Assembly (NCBI GenBank): GCA_039806955.1
Contig: JBDHQI010000016.1
Location: 24,035 to 88,034, forward strand
Direction: 5' to 3'
Length of the DNA stretch: 64,000 nt
DNA from: JADLHS01 sp039806955
Lineage (GTDB): Bacteria > Verrucomicrobiota > Verrucomicrobiia > Limisphaerales > JADLHS01
Positions 41,772-50,886 of this stretch are shown here, piece by piece. A program made the position numbers and the translations under genes. The notes under the pieces are model-generated. The model was not told the origin of the DNA and searched no databases. It saw only the letters and a program-made list of their open reading frames with translations. Every line of letters starts with the position of its first letter. The stretch's first letter is position 1.

Positions 41772-41868
41772 GGCACAACGGGATTTAGGAGGCGCGTTCC
41801 AAGATTCTTTTTGCGCGGGGCGAGAATTTCATGGCAAGCGCCCCGAGACTTTTCCATACTGGCCGCCC

Positions 41869-42750
41869 ATGATGTCCATGACGGGCTATGGGCGCGGCGA
41901 ATGCGCCCGCGACGGCTTCAATGTCACTGTCGAACTCAGTTCCGTAAACCGCAAGCAGGCCGAGGTTTCGGTCAATTTGCCGCGCGAACTGGAGTTGCTG
42001 GAGACGCGCGTCCGCGAGACCATTTTAGCGGCCGTCTCCCGCGGTCGTGTCGTGGCGCGCCTGTCGGTTCATGCCGCTGAAGGCCGCTCGTCGGTCCGCC
42101 TGCGATTGAACATTCCGCTGGCCAAAATGTACGCGCAAGAACTCGACAAACTGGCTGCGGAACTCAAGTTGGCCAACGGCGTGACGTTGGAGCAAATCAT
42201 TCGCGCGCCGGGCGTGTTCCAAACCGATGAGGAACTGGTTGGACACGAAGACCTCTGGCCGTCCGTCAAGCGCGCCTTGCAGATCGCGCTGAAAGCGCTG
42301 CTGCAGATGCGTCAGCGCGAAGGCGCGCACCTCGCGAAAGAGCTGGTCGCCCGCATCAACCTGATGCAAAAAAGCGTCGCTCGGGTAATAGCGCAAGCGC
42401 CCAAGGCGGCGGAGCGTTATCGACGGCAACTCATCAAGCGCATCAAGGCCGCCGGTTTGCCGTTGCTCAAAACCGATGACGAGCGGCTGTTGAAAGAAGT
42501 GGCATTTTTTGCGGATCGCTCGGATATCTCCGAGGAATTGAGCCGGTTGCAAAGTCATTTCCAGCAATTTACGACCTGCGTTGCCGGCGCCGAGCCCGTC
42601 GGGCGAACGCTGGATTTTTTGGCGCAGGAAATGAATCGGGAAATCAACACGTTGGGTGCGAAAGCCAACGACGCTTTAATCTCGCGCGAAGTGGTCATCT
42701 TGAAAGCTGAGCTGGAGCGGTTCCGCGAGCAAGCCATGAACATCGAATAA
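41869..42750 (+). CDS. yicC: YicC-family endoribonuclease
   Basis: The N-terminus MTGYGRGECARDGFNVTVELSS corresponds to the invariant YicC start (SMTGFGRxE). The C-terminal DUF1732 part is ISEELSRLQSHFQQF, then GRTLDFLAQEMNREINTLG and AKANDALIS. YicC proteins are metal-dependent endoribonucleases. The gene precedes gmk by 11 bases, the conserved gene order in many bacteria. The 293-residue length is normal. Confidence 0.94.
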   Translation: MMSMTGYGRGECARDGFNVTVELSSVNRKQAEVSVNLPRELELLETRVRETILAAVSRGRVVARLSVHAAEGRSSVRLRLNIPLAKMYAQELDKLAAELKLANGVTLEQIIRAPGVFQTDEELVGHEDLWPSVKRALQIALKALLQMRQREGAHLAKELVARINLMQKSVARVIAQAPKAAERYRRQLIKRIKAAGLPLLKTDDERLLKEVAFFADRSDISEELSRLQSHFQQFTTCVAGAEPVGRTLDFLAQEMNREINTLGAKANDALISREVVILKAELERFREQAMNIE

Positions 42751-42761
42751 TCGGCCGCATT

Positions 42762-43415
42762 GTGAGCAACGCGGAACCACAACTCACCTCGCCGTCAGCG
42801 CCACTGCTCGTGGTGATTTCCGCACCCTCCGGCGCGGGCAAAACGACGTTGTGCAACCAACTGCTGGCCACCCGATCCGACATGGTCCGGGCGATCACCT
42901 GCACCACGCGCGAACCGCGTCCGGGCGAAAAAGACGGTGTAGATTACTACTTCCTTGATGCAACTTCGTTTCTCAAGCGGGTGCAGGCCGGGAATTTTCT
43001 CGAACACGCCACGGTGTACGGACAAAGCTACGGCACCTTGAAAGCCGAAGTGCTGGGCAAACTGCGCACCGGCAAGGACGTGCTGCTGAACATTGACGTT
43101 CAAGGCGCGGCGGCCGTGCGCAAGTGTGCCGAAGAGGAAGTGGAATTGAAGCGCGCGCTCGTCACCGTTTTTCTGACGCCGGCCACCTTGACCGTTCTCG
43201 AAACCCGGTTGAAAAAACGCGGGACGGATACGGCTGCGGATATTAAAAAGCGCCTGGGTGTGGCGCGCCAGGAAATCGCCCAGTGGAAAAATTTTGATTA
43301 CCTGATCGTCAGCCAGAGCGTGGCCACGGATTTGCGCCACATGCAGGCGATCATCGCGGCGGAAAAGATGCGTTCGACGCGATCCGTCGCCCCGGAATTT
43401 TCATTGCCACATTGA
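42762..43415 (+). CDS. gmk: Guanylate kinase
   Basis: GTG start at 42762. The P-loop is ISAPSGAGKTTLCNQL, followed by the GMP-binding TCTTREPRPGEKDGVDYYFL, the FLEHATVYGQSYGT segment, and the lid. It phosphorylates GMP to GDP. The 217-residue length is normal. No rpoZ follows; the next gene is coaC. Confidence 0.96.
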   Translation: MSNAEPQLTSPSAPLLVVISAPSGAGKTTLCNQLLATRSDMVRAITCTTREPRPGEKDGVDYYFLDATSFLKRVQAGNFLEHATVYGQSYGTLKAEVLGKLRTGKDVLLNIDVQGAAAVRKCAEEEVELKRALVTVFLTPATLTVLETRLKKRGTDTAADIKKRLGVARQEIAQWKNFDYLIVSQSVATDLRHMQAIIAAEKMRSTRSVAPEFSLPH

Positions 43416-43490
43416 TTCTGGATTTGCCGCCGGCGCGCGGGAGGGCAAATTGCAGATGGCGAAACCACCAAACCAACCAGGATTACAAGT

Positions 43491-44033
43491 ATGAGCAAAC
43501 AGATTATCCTCGGAGTCACCGGCTCCATTGCCGCCCATAAGGCCGCCGACCTGACCAGCCAGTTGACCAAAGCGGGACACAATGTCCACGTGGTATTGAC
43601 CGCGGATGCGCAGCGTTTCATCACCCCCCTGCCATTCCAGGTGCTGTCGCGTAATCCGGTGATCACCGGTCTCTACGATGAGGAGGACGGTTGGCGTCCC
43701 GCGCACATTCGTCTGGCCGATGAAGCGGATTTGCTGCTGCTTGCGCCCGCGACCGCGAACGTGATCGCCAAGCTTGCTCACGGTCTGGCGGACGATGCGT
43801 TGACCTGCATCGCCCTGGCGCTGCCACCGGCGGTGAAAGTGCTGATTGCGCCCGCGATGAATGGCAAGATGTGGTTGCATCCAGCCACGCAGGAAAACGT
43901 CAGCCGCTTAAAAGCGCGCGGCGTGGAGTTCATCGGTCCAGCCGAGGGCCTGTTGTCCTGTGGTTATGAAGGCATTGGTCGGCTGTGGCCGGTCGAGGAA
44001 ATTGCGCAGCGCGTCAACGCGCGGCTCGCTTGA
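43491..44033 (+). CDS. coaC: Phosphopantothenoylcysteine decarboxylase (CoaC only)
   Basis: An FMN-dependent HFCD flavoprotein with GVTGSIAAHKAADL at the N-terminus, catalytic His72 (RPAHIRLA), the substrate clamp PAMNGKMW (121-128), and Cys157 in GLLSCGYEGIGR. It decarboxylates phosphopantothenoylcysteine in CoA synthesis. Most bacteria have a CoaBC fusion of about 400 residues; this gene stops after the CoaC domain, so the CoaB synthetase must be encoded elsewhere. Confidence 0.9.
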   Translation: MSKQIILGVTGSIAAHKAADLTSQLTKAGHNVHVVLTADAQRFITPLPFQVLSRNPVITGLYDEEDGWRPAHIRLADEADLLLLAPATANVIAKLAHGLADDALTCIALALPPAVKVLIAPAMNGKMWLHPATQENVSRLKARGVEFIGPAEGLLSCGYEGIGRLWPVEEIAQRVNARLA

Positions 44034-44054
44034 GCGCGATTGGATGATCCCGTT

Positions 44055-45683
44055 ATGAATCTGAGCCGGTGGCAATGGTGGCGGCAAATCGCGGCGGCGC
44101 TCAGCCAGGCGACCGCCAAGCCGATGGCGCAATCCGAACACGAGGTCGCCCGCCAGCGAAATATTTTCCTGCCCATCCGCCTGATCGTCGCGTTGATTGT
44201 CTTTTATCAATTCTATTACTCGGCCACGCCTTGGATGATTGAAGTCGTCAACACCTACGACGTGGTGTTTGAAACGATCCAAAACCTCATCCTGGCTTAC
44301 ACCGTCACCATTCTGGTCGTGACCGTTTTCTTTTTGGTCGTGCGCCGCTTTCCCGCCGGTCTAGTGCAATGGATCATCTTTTTCCTGGGTCTGGCTGATG
44401 GCCTGTTCCTGGGCGGATTGACCATCGTCACGGGTGGATTTGAAAGCAATCTGTATTGGGTTTACCCGGCGTTGATCATCGTCAACGCGGCCTCCATTCC
44501 CCTGGCGGCACCGCAAATCGTGCTCAATCTGACGTTGGGGATTTTCTTCCTGATGGCAGGCATTGTGGAACGAGATTCCCAGCGCGAACTCGTGTTGGGC
44601 ACCATTCCGATCCGTACACAGCGCGTTACGGCCGGCGAAATTGACGACCCTTTTGCGCTGGTGCGTTGGTTGGAGGCCACGCCCGCGCCGTTCCGTCGCA
44701 TTTTTTGGGACAACCTCGCTCCCGAAGTGCGTTCCAACCTTGTCAATGCCAGCGCAAATCAACTTTCGGAAGCGGACTTGCGATCCCTGCTGGCTCCCGA
44801 AGTGCGGAGCATGTTGCCTTGGCGGCAAAATCTGGCGGCGCTGGTGGCCTCGTCTTCCGAGAGTGAACCTGCTGGCAGCCATTACGTGTTGCAAGTCGCC
44901 GTGCTGGTGTTGCTCGCTTTCTGCTGTTACGGCGTGCAGGTGTTGGCAGCCGGACAACGGCGTGCCGTGGACGAGCGAAATGAATTTACCGCGCGCACGG
45001 AGCAACTCCGCTCCACCGGTCGGCTGGCGGCCGAGGTGGCGCATCAGATCAAAAATCCCCTCACGGTGATCAATAACGTCACTTTCTCACTGCAAAAAAA
45101 CCTGGCGCCAACGCACCCGGAAAGCCTGTCTTCCATTGAAATCATTCGCGAAGAAGTGAGTAAGGCCGATCGCATCATCACGCAGGTCATGGGCTACGCG
45201 CAATTAACCGAAGGCCGGGTGGAGAAACTGGATTTGATTCAGGAGCTTAATCGGGTGGTGGCCGAAACCTTCCCGCCCAGCGCGCCCGCCGCTGCGCAGG
45301 TGCAAGGCGATTTTCACGGACCGTTTCCGCCCTTGCTGATGCAGCGCCAGCATTTCGCGGAGGCGGTGGGCAACCTGTTGCAGAACGCGCGGGATGCCGC
45401 TTCCGCCACGGGAAAAATCCGACTCCAGGCGCGTTTGCTGGAGAACAACGCCATCGAAATTTCCGTGCAGGATGACGGGCCGGGCATTCCGCCGGATCGG
45501 CAGGAACGCATTTTTGAAGCCTACTACACGACCAAGGAACGCGGCAGCGGTCTGGGCTTGGCCATCGCCAAGCGGAACATCGAATTGTACGGCGGCACGG
45601 TACGCGTCGAATCCGAACTTGGAAATGGCGCCAAATTTATTCTAACTTTCCCGGCGCGAACTTTGTTGCCGTCGCTGTCATGA
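44055..45683 (+). CDS. Membrane sensor histidine kinase (NtrB-like)
   Basis: From the ATG at 44055 the product has about six membrane helices (residues 40-170), a presumed extracytoplasmic loop (175-275) and a further helix (278-297). A HisKA domain follows with phospho-acceptor His330 in LAAEVAHQIKNPLTVIN, then a HATPase_c domain (NLLQNARDAA; DDGPGIP; GSGLGLAIAKRN). It is coupled by ATGA to a sigma-54 response regulator, its obvious partner. The signal is unknown. Confidence 0.92.
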   Translation: MNLSRWQWWRQIAAALSQATAKPMAQSEHEVARQRNIFLPIRLIVALIVFYQFYYSATPWMIEVVNTYDVVFETIQNLILAYTVTILVVTVFFLVVRRFPAGLVQWIIFFLGLADGLFLGGLTIVTGGFESNLYWVYPALIIVNAASIPLAAPQIVLNLTLGIFFLMAGIVERDSQRELVLGTIPIRTQRVTAGEIDDPFALVRWLEATPAPFRRIFWDNLAPEVRSNLVNASANQLSEADLRSLLAPEVRSMLPWRQNLAALVASSSESEPAGSHYVLQVAVLVLLAFCCYGVQVLAAGQRRAVDERNEFTARTEQLRSTGRLAAEVAHQIKNPLTVINNVTFSLQKNLAPTHPESLSSIEIIREEVSKADRIITQVMGYAQLTEGRVEKLDLIQELNRVVAETFPPSAPAAAQVQGDFHGPFPPLLMQRQHFAEAVGNLLQNARDAASATGKIRLQARLLENNAIEISVQDDGPGIPPDRQERIFEAYYTTKERGSGLGLAIAKRNIELYGGTVRVESELGNGAKFILTFPARTLLPSLS

Positions 45684-47086
45684 GTGCGCCATTGCCACCA
45701 TTGCTCGTCGTGGATGACGAGAAAAACATGCGCCTTTCCCTGCAAACCTTGCTCGGGGACGAAGGCTACATGGTCTTGGCGGTGGAATCCGCCGAGGCCG
45801 GCCTCGAACTGCTGGCCAAGGAGTCGGTGTTCATGGTCATCACTGACGCGCGCCTGGGCGGCATGAGTGGTTACGATTTCCTCTACAAAATTCGCGCGCG
45901 CTGGCCGGACCTGCCGATTTTAATGATCACCGCCTACGCCACGCCCAAGCTGGCGGTGGAAGTCATCAAAGCCGGCGCCATGGATTATCTGGCCAAGCCG
46001 TTCGCGCCCGAGGAATTGTTGCACTCGGTGGCGCGTTGCGCGGAGCGGCACCGGTTGTTGCAAACCAACGCGCAATTGCTCGCGCGGGCCAACGCGACTT
46101 ATCAACTGGATCAGATCGTCGGCGAATCGCCTCAAATGAAGGAGTTGCGTCAACTCATTCAAACGGTGGCCCCGACCGACGCCCGCGCGCTCATTCTTGG
46201 CGAGAGCGGCACCGGCAAGGAACTGGTGGCGGGCGCGTTGCACGGTTTGAGCTTGCGACAACGCGCGCCTTACATTCGCATCAACTGCGCGGCGATTCCC
46301 GAAACCCTGCTCGAGAGTGAATTGTTCGGGCACGAGCGCGGGGCTTTTACCGGCGCGTTGAAACAGAAACACGGTCGCGTGGAGGAGGCTGATGGTGGCA
46401 CGATTTTTCTGGATGAGATCGCTGACATGGGGCGGCCCCTGCAAGCCAAGCTGCTGCGTTTTTTGGAGGACGGCACTTTTACCCGCCTGGGCGGCAGTCG
46501 GGAGTTGCGTGTGGACGTCCGCCTGCTGGCCGCCACCAATCGCGACATCGTCAAGGCCATTGAAACGGGCGATTTTCGCGAAGACCTGTTTCACCGCTTG
46601 AACGTCATTCAATTTCATCTGCCGCCATTGCGCGAACGAAACGGCGACGTGCGGTTGCTGGCCGAACATTTTTTGCGCCGGTTTGCCAACGCGATGAATA
46701 AAAATGTCAAACGCCTCTCGCGGGGCGCGCAGCAGAAATTACTGGCGCATCGCTGGCCCGGCAATGTGCGCGAGCTGCGCAACGTCATTGAGCGCGCGTT
46801 GATTTTGGAAAAATCGCCGGAAATTACCGCAGAGAGTCTGCCCGATTTTGAATTGGAAACCCGGCTGACCCGCCCCGCGCTGTCGGCGGTGGCGGGGGAT
46901 CGCTCGCTGGACGAGCTGGTGGCCGATTTCGAGCGCGAATTGATCAACACCACTTTGACCAGCACCGCGCATAATCTGACCAAGTCAGCGGACAAGCTGC
47001 AAATCAGTCGGCACGCCCTGCGCTATCGCATGCAGCGGCTCAACCTGCTGTCCGGCGACGAGGAGCCTGGCAAAAATCCGGACTGA
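45680..47086 (+). CDS. Sigma-54-dependent response regulator (NtrC family)
   Basis: The receiver domain has phospho-acceptor Asp56 (MVITDARLGG), with a Lys in MDYLAKPF. The AAA+ domain has ILGESGTGKELVAGALH (Walker A), ESELFGHERGAFTGA with the sigma-54-contacting GAFTGA loop, and GGTIFLDEIADM (Walker B). The C-terminal Fis-type HTH is ADKLQISRHALRYRMQRL. It activates RpoN promoters after phosphorylation by the adjacent kinase. The 468-residue length is normal. Confidence 0.95.
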   Translation: MSAPLPPLLVVDDEKNMRLSLQTLLGDEGYMVLAVESAEAGLELLAKESVFMVITDARLGGMSGYDFLYKIRARWPDLPILMITAYATPKLAVEVIKAGAMDYLAKPFAPEELLHSVARCAERHRLLQTNAQLLARANATYQLDQIVGESPQMKELRQLIQTVAPTDARALILGESGTGKELVAGALHGLSLRQRAPYIRINCAAIPETLLESELFGHERGAFTGALKQKHGRVEEADGGTIFLDEIADMGRPLQAKLLRFLEDGTFTRLGGSRELRVDVRLLAATNRDIVKAIETGDFREDLFHRLNVIQFHLPPLRERNGDVRLLAEHFLRRFANAMNKNVKRLSRGAQQKLLAHRWPGNVRELRNVIERALILEKSPEITAESLPDFELETRLTRPALSAVAGDRSLDELVADFERELINTTLTSTAHNLTKSADKLQISRHALRYRMQRLNLLSGDEEPGKNPD

Positions 47087-47107
47087 TTCCTGAAACCCAG
47101 CCGGCTT

Positions 47108-47389
47108 ATGTTTCGCAGTCATTTGCATAATTGGAATATGGAAAATCGGGCGCTCTATCTGGCGCTGACGTGCTTGGTGGCGCTCCTTTTTCTTTGGGCG
47201 GTTTTTATTCGGAAACCGCGCCGGGAGCGACGCTATAAATATCAGCGCGGGCCTCGCTCCTCTTCCGCTTCCAACTCGAAATCCAGACGCCGTCGCCGAT
47301 CCAAACCGCCGATGAATCCGACGCTCGCGGAGACGCGCGGTTTGCCGCCAATCCGCGAACCCGGCACCACCACCTCGGCAGAATCCTGA
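47108..47389 (+). CDS. Small single-helix membrane protein, unknown
   Basis: Product of 93 residues (83 if started at the ATG at 47138): one membrane helix (RALYLALTCLVALLFLWAVF), then a strongly basic, Ser/Arg-rich tail (SKSRRRRRSKPP) and a Pro/Thr-rich end. It lies between the response regulator and the squalene synthase, five bases from the latter. The spacing supports a real gene; no function is apparent. Confidence 0.5.
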   Translation: MFRSHLHNWNMENRALYLALTCLVALLFLWAVFIRKPRRERRYKYQRGPRSSSASNSKSRRRRRSKPPMNPTLAETRGLPPIREPGTTTSAES

Positions 47390-47393
47390 CCGC

Positions 47394-48266
47394 ATGCAGC
47401 AGAGCCAGGCGATCACCAAAAAGAGCGCATCCAATCTGGCGCTGGCCTTCATTCTTCTGTCCCGCCCCCGCCGCAACGCCATGGCCGCGCTGTATGCCTT
47501 CTGTCGGGAGGTGGATGATGTGGCGGATGAAGACGCCGTACCGGTGGCCGAGCGACGCACCCGTTTGGCGGAATGGCGCGCGGACCTTCAGCGCGCTTGC
47601 GACGGTGGTGCGCCTCGATTCATCGTCAATCAGGAGCTGCAATCCGTCATCCGTGAGTTTGATTTGCCATTTACCCTGTTCGATCAATTGATTCAGGGTT
47701 GCGAGATGGACCTCGATACGCTGCGCTACGACACCGCCGCGGAATTAAAACTCTATTGCCATCGGGTTGCGTCAGTCGTCGGACTCTTGAGCATCGAAAT
47801 TTTCGGCTACCAAAATCCCCGTTGTCGCGATTATGCGGTGGCGCTGGGGCAGGCGTTGCAATTGACCAATATCCTCCGCGACGTTCGCAACGATGCGGAG
47901 CGCGGTCGCATCTACCTGCCGCTCACGGATTTGAAGGCGCACGGAGTGTCGGAGGCCGAAATTCTGCGGGGGAACTATTCCGATCGTTACGCCGAACTGG
48001 CGAGGGGGATTGCGATCCGGGCGCAGGGCTATTACCGCGAAGCGCGTGAGGCGTTGCCGCCGGAGGATCAACGCGCCATGGTAGCTGCCGAGTTGATGGG
48101 CGCGGTTTATTGGCGGTTGTTGCAAAGACTGAAGCGCAACCATTTCAACGTCTTTGCCGCCGCTCCGATCCGCTTACCCCGAGTCGTCAAAGTTCAATTG
48201 ATTTTGCGCTCGTGGTGGCGACACGCGTTACGTTGCCCACGATCAGACTACGGCAATGTGCTTTGA
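47394..48266 (+). CDS. hpnD: Squalene/phytoene synthase family (HpnD-like presqualene diphosphate synthase)
   Basis: The first Asp-rich motif is FCREVDDVADE and the second LGQALQLTNILRDVRNDAERGRIYLP, which bind the diphosphates of two farnesyl chains. The 290-residue length and spacing fit HpnD rather than plant-type enzymes. It would make presqualene diphosphate for squalene or hopanoids. HpnC and HpnE are not adjacent. The 3' end overlaps the convergent BatE-like gene by 19 bases. Confidence 0.85.
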   Translation: MQQSQAITKKSASNLALAFILLSRPRRNAMAALYAFCREVDDVADEDAVPVAERRTRLAEWRADLQRACDGGAPRFIVNQELQSVIREFDLPFTLFDQLIQGCEMDLDTLRYDTAAELKLYCHRVASVVGLLSIEIFGYQNPRCRDYAVALGQALQLTNILRDVRNDAERGRIYLPLTDLKAHGVSEAEILRGNYSDRYAELARGIAIRAQGYYREAREALPPEDQRAMVAAELMGAVYWRLLQRLKRNHFNVFAAAPIRLPRVVKVQLILRSWWRHALRCPRSDYGNVL

Positions 48267-49045
48267 GCGAACGACGCTCCAGCGCGTAATGGATCCGCAA
48301 TGAGAAAGCTGAACTCCTCACGCGTGACCCAGCCGCGCGCCAATCGGGTTTGCACGAGCAGATAACCATCGTGGGTGCGCAGCACGCGCCCCGGTTCCCC
48401 CGCCGCCAATCGCACCACCGGTTCGCCTTCGGTCGTTGGCGTCAGGCGCAACGGCGTTTCCGCCCCGGCGATAAAACCGACTTTTGTGCGCGTCCAAGTG
48501 CCATAATTCGCGGGCAGACTCAACAGGAACACGCCAAGTCCGAACGCCATGCCCGCCTGTTGCCAGCTGGTTTTCCGCCAACGCAACACGGGTGGCAGCA
48601 CCGCCAGGCTGACGGCAAACCAGAAACTGAGGCACGCCAGCCACGCCCAGGTTCGGGCCGTCAACCAGGCGGCTGCAATTTCGCCCCAGGTCCAATGGGG
48701 CGCTTCGATCTGCGCCGTCTCGCGGGCAAATTGCAGATTGTTGCGCGCTTGAGCGTCGTGCGGCGAAATTAACAGCGCCCGTTCCCAGGCCAGCAATGCT
48801 TCCGTCGTGTGCCCTAATTGCCATTCGGAGTTGCCCCAGTTCAAAAAGATTCCCGCCGCTGGCGTCGTGACAGCCAGCGCCCGAAAGTTCGCAATCGCGG
48901 TTTCGTAGTCGCCGCGTTCATAGGCCTCCTGTCCACCAGCAAAACTCGGTGACGAAACCGCGTCAGCGCCTATGGTCCAAATCGAGTAGAACGCAACGAG
49001 AGCGGACAACCAACCGCGTAGTAGATGCAGAGACCTCGCGCTCAT
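48248..49045 (-). CDS. batE: BatE-like TPR and SH3 membrane protein
   Basis: A signal or anchor helix, then TPR units (QEAYERGDYETAIANFRALA; GNSEWQLGHTTEALLAWERA), two membrane helices (about 135-185), and a C-terminal SH3-like segment (LRLTPTTEGEPVVRLAAGE to RLARGWVTREEF). This layout and its place as last gene of the Bat operon identify BatE. Bat proteins are linked to aerotolerance and envelope stress; the mechanism is unknown. It overlaps batD by ATGA. Confidence 0.85.
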   Translation of the reverse strand: MSARSLHLLRGWLSALVAFYSIWTIGADAVSSPSFAGGQEAYERGDYETAIANFRALAVTTPAAGIFLNWGNSEWQLGHTTEALLAWERALLISPHDAQARNNLQFARETAQIEAPHWTWGEIAAAWLTARTWAWLACLSFWFAVSLAVLPPVLRWRKTSWQQAGMAFGLGVFLLSLPANYGTWTRTKVGFIAGAETPLRLTPTTEGEPVVRLAAGEPGRVLRTHDGYLLVQTRLARGWVTREEFSFLIADPLRAGASFAQSTLP

Positions 49046-50886
49046 AATTTTGCCTCCAAAACGTCAAGCAGCACGTTGAGTTCGGATTGCCAGCCCAGTA
49101 GTTCGCCGGCGGGTGGCGGCGTGGCCCCGAATTGCGCCTCGTCGGTTTGCGCAAAGAAAGCGCGCACCATTTCCGCCGCGCGACTGGTGCGCGTCGGTTC
49201 ATCGAAAACTTCCAAAATATCGCGACTCACCAAGGCGGCGGGGGCCGCGGGAAAGTGCGGGGCGCAGGCCAGTCGCAATGCCTGCACCGCACTGCTGGCG
49301 AAACGAACCTCATCGTTTGCCCGGGCGGCGGCGCGCAAGACCCGGCGTTCCTGACGCAAGGCGCGGCGCGCGGTTCGCTTTCGCACCACTTCCGGATGGT
49401 GCTCCAAAAATCGCCGGCGCCGCGCCCAATACCAGAGAATGACCAGCGCGGCGAACGGAACGAGTTGCCCGATGAGAAATCCGCGACTCAACTGCGGCGC
49501 GGCAAACGGATTACCGTGACGTCCCGGCGCGTCCGCCAGCTCGCTCAGTTGCAGTTTGTTTTCCGGTTCCGGCGTGGCGGCGGCTTGCGCCAATGCTTGC
49601 GCCTCCGCTGAAGCGGCGCCCGCTTCCACGCGAATCGGTTGCGGCGGAATGGTGAGGTCCACGTATTGTTTTTGTTCGGGATCAAAACTCGAGAACGGAA
49701 TCGCCGGAGTTTCCGTCAAATGATCGGCCAGCGGAATCAACGTGTAACTGAAAGCCATGATGACTCCGGGGCCATTCGGGTTGCCCGCTGGCGCCACCAT
49801 GGACCTTTCACTCACGGCGGGATAGACCTGCCAATTCGTAACGGCTGGCGGCGGCGGCGCGACCAGACGCCGCGCTCCGCTCTGGCTTTCAAACGCGACC
49901 ATCAGTTTTACCATGTCCCCGACGCGGATGACCCCGGCGGAAAGTTGCGGGGGTAATGCGGAAAATTTGCCAATGGCCCCGGTGAAGCCCGGCAATTCGC
50001 CCGTGCGCGGCAGCGGCTCCACGTTCAACCGCACCGTATCGGAATCGAGCAAGAGGAAGCGGGGCGAAACTCCAGTCGTGGTGGCGCGCGGATTGGGTAT
50101 GGTGAAACCCTGGGCGGACACGTCCAGGCGTCCGGCGACGAGCGGCGTCAGCGTGGATTCGTAGATGAATACGGGTCGCAATCGGCCCATAAATTCCAGC
50201 GCCTGAACCCGCTGGCGCGCGGCCGATTGATCCAGCAGCACTCCGTCACCGTTCAGTTGCACCTGGCTGAGCGCCTGCACGAGATTGTTGCTTGGCGAGG
50301 GCAGATAGACTTGAAACTCGACTGGCTGACCACAGTAAATGTTGGTTTCCGTCAGTTGCAAATAAAGTCGCGGCGCCGGCGGGAGGTTGTCCGGTGGCGT
50401 CGCCACGACTTTCAATTGCACGGCGGGCACAGTGACGGGATTGCCGTACACCTGCACTTTGAATTCCGGAATCGTATAAGTCCCGACGCGCTGCGCGGTG
50501 ACGTGATGATTGATGGTGGTAAACGGACGGATGCGATCCGCTCCTGACTCCAACATCTGGGCGCGCGAGCCAAACTGCAGGGTTAAGTCCAACGGCGCCA
50601 AAATATCCGCCGGCCAGCGGATGGAATCGTCAAGAGCGCTGATCGTCACGCGGTAGGTGGATTGTCCGCCGGCGGCAATGATGGGCGGATCAAGTTCAGC
50701 CGTCACGGCGACGTTGGTGCTGACGTCCACGGGCGGTTGCGTGAGCATCAATTGCAACAGCGGGTCCGGGGATTTGACCTGGGCCATTAATATGCCCGCG
50801 CCGCCGAGCAAGCCGATCACGACGCTCGGAAGCCGCCCCGTCAGGCGACGAAAAATCAACACGGTAGTGGCGATAAGTCGGAGCAT
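49042..50886 (-). CDS. batD: BatD protein (DUF11/BatD oxygen-tolerance family)
   Basis: The ATG at 50886 overlaps the TGA of the upstream gene. A signal helix (residues about 16-32) is followed by several beta-rich extracytoplasmic domains (TAELDPPIIAAGGQSTYRV; YTIPEFKVQVYGNPVTVPA). One C-terminal membrane helix (IGQLVPFAALVILWYWAR) and a basic cytosolic tail complete it. This is the standard BatD layout; 614 residues is within the family range. Confidence 0.87.
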   Translation of the reverse strand: MLRLIATTVLIFRRLTGRLPSVVIGLLGGAGILMAQVKSPDPLLQLMLTQPPVDVSTNVAVTAELDPPIIAAGGQSTYRVTISALDDSIRWPADILAPLDLTLQFGSRAQMLESGADRIRPFTTINHHVTAQRVGTYTIPEFKVQVYGNPVTVPAVQLKVVATPPDNLPPAPRLYLQLTETNIYCGQPVEFQVYLPSPSNNLVQALSQVQLNGDGVLLDQSAARQRVQALEFMGRLRPVFIYESTLTPLVAGRLDVSAQGFTIPNPRATTTGVSPRFLLLDSDTVRLNVEPLPRTGELPGFTGAIGKFSALPPQLSAGVIRVGDMVKLMVAFESQSGARRLVAPPPPAVTNWQVYPAVSERSMVAPAGNPNGPGVIMAFSYTLIPLADHLTETPAIPFSSFDPEQKQYVDLTIPPQPIRVEAGAASAEAQALAQAAATPEPENKLQLSELADAPGRHGNPFAAPQLSRGFLIGQLVPFAALVILWYWARRRRFLEHHPEVVRKRTARRALRQERRVLRAAARANDEVRFASSAVQALRLACAPHFPAAPAALVSRDILEVFDEPTRTSRAAEMVRAFFAQTDEAQFGATPPPAGELLGWQSELNVLLDVLEAKL

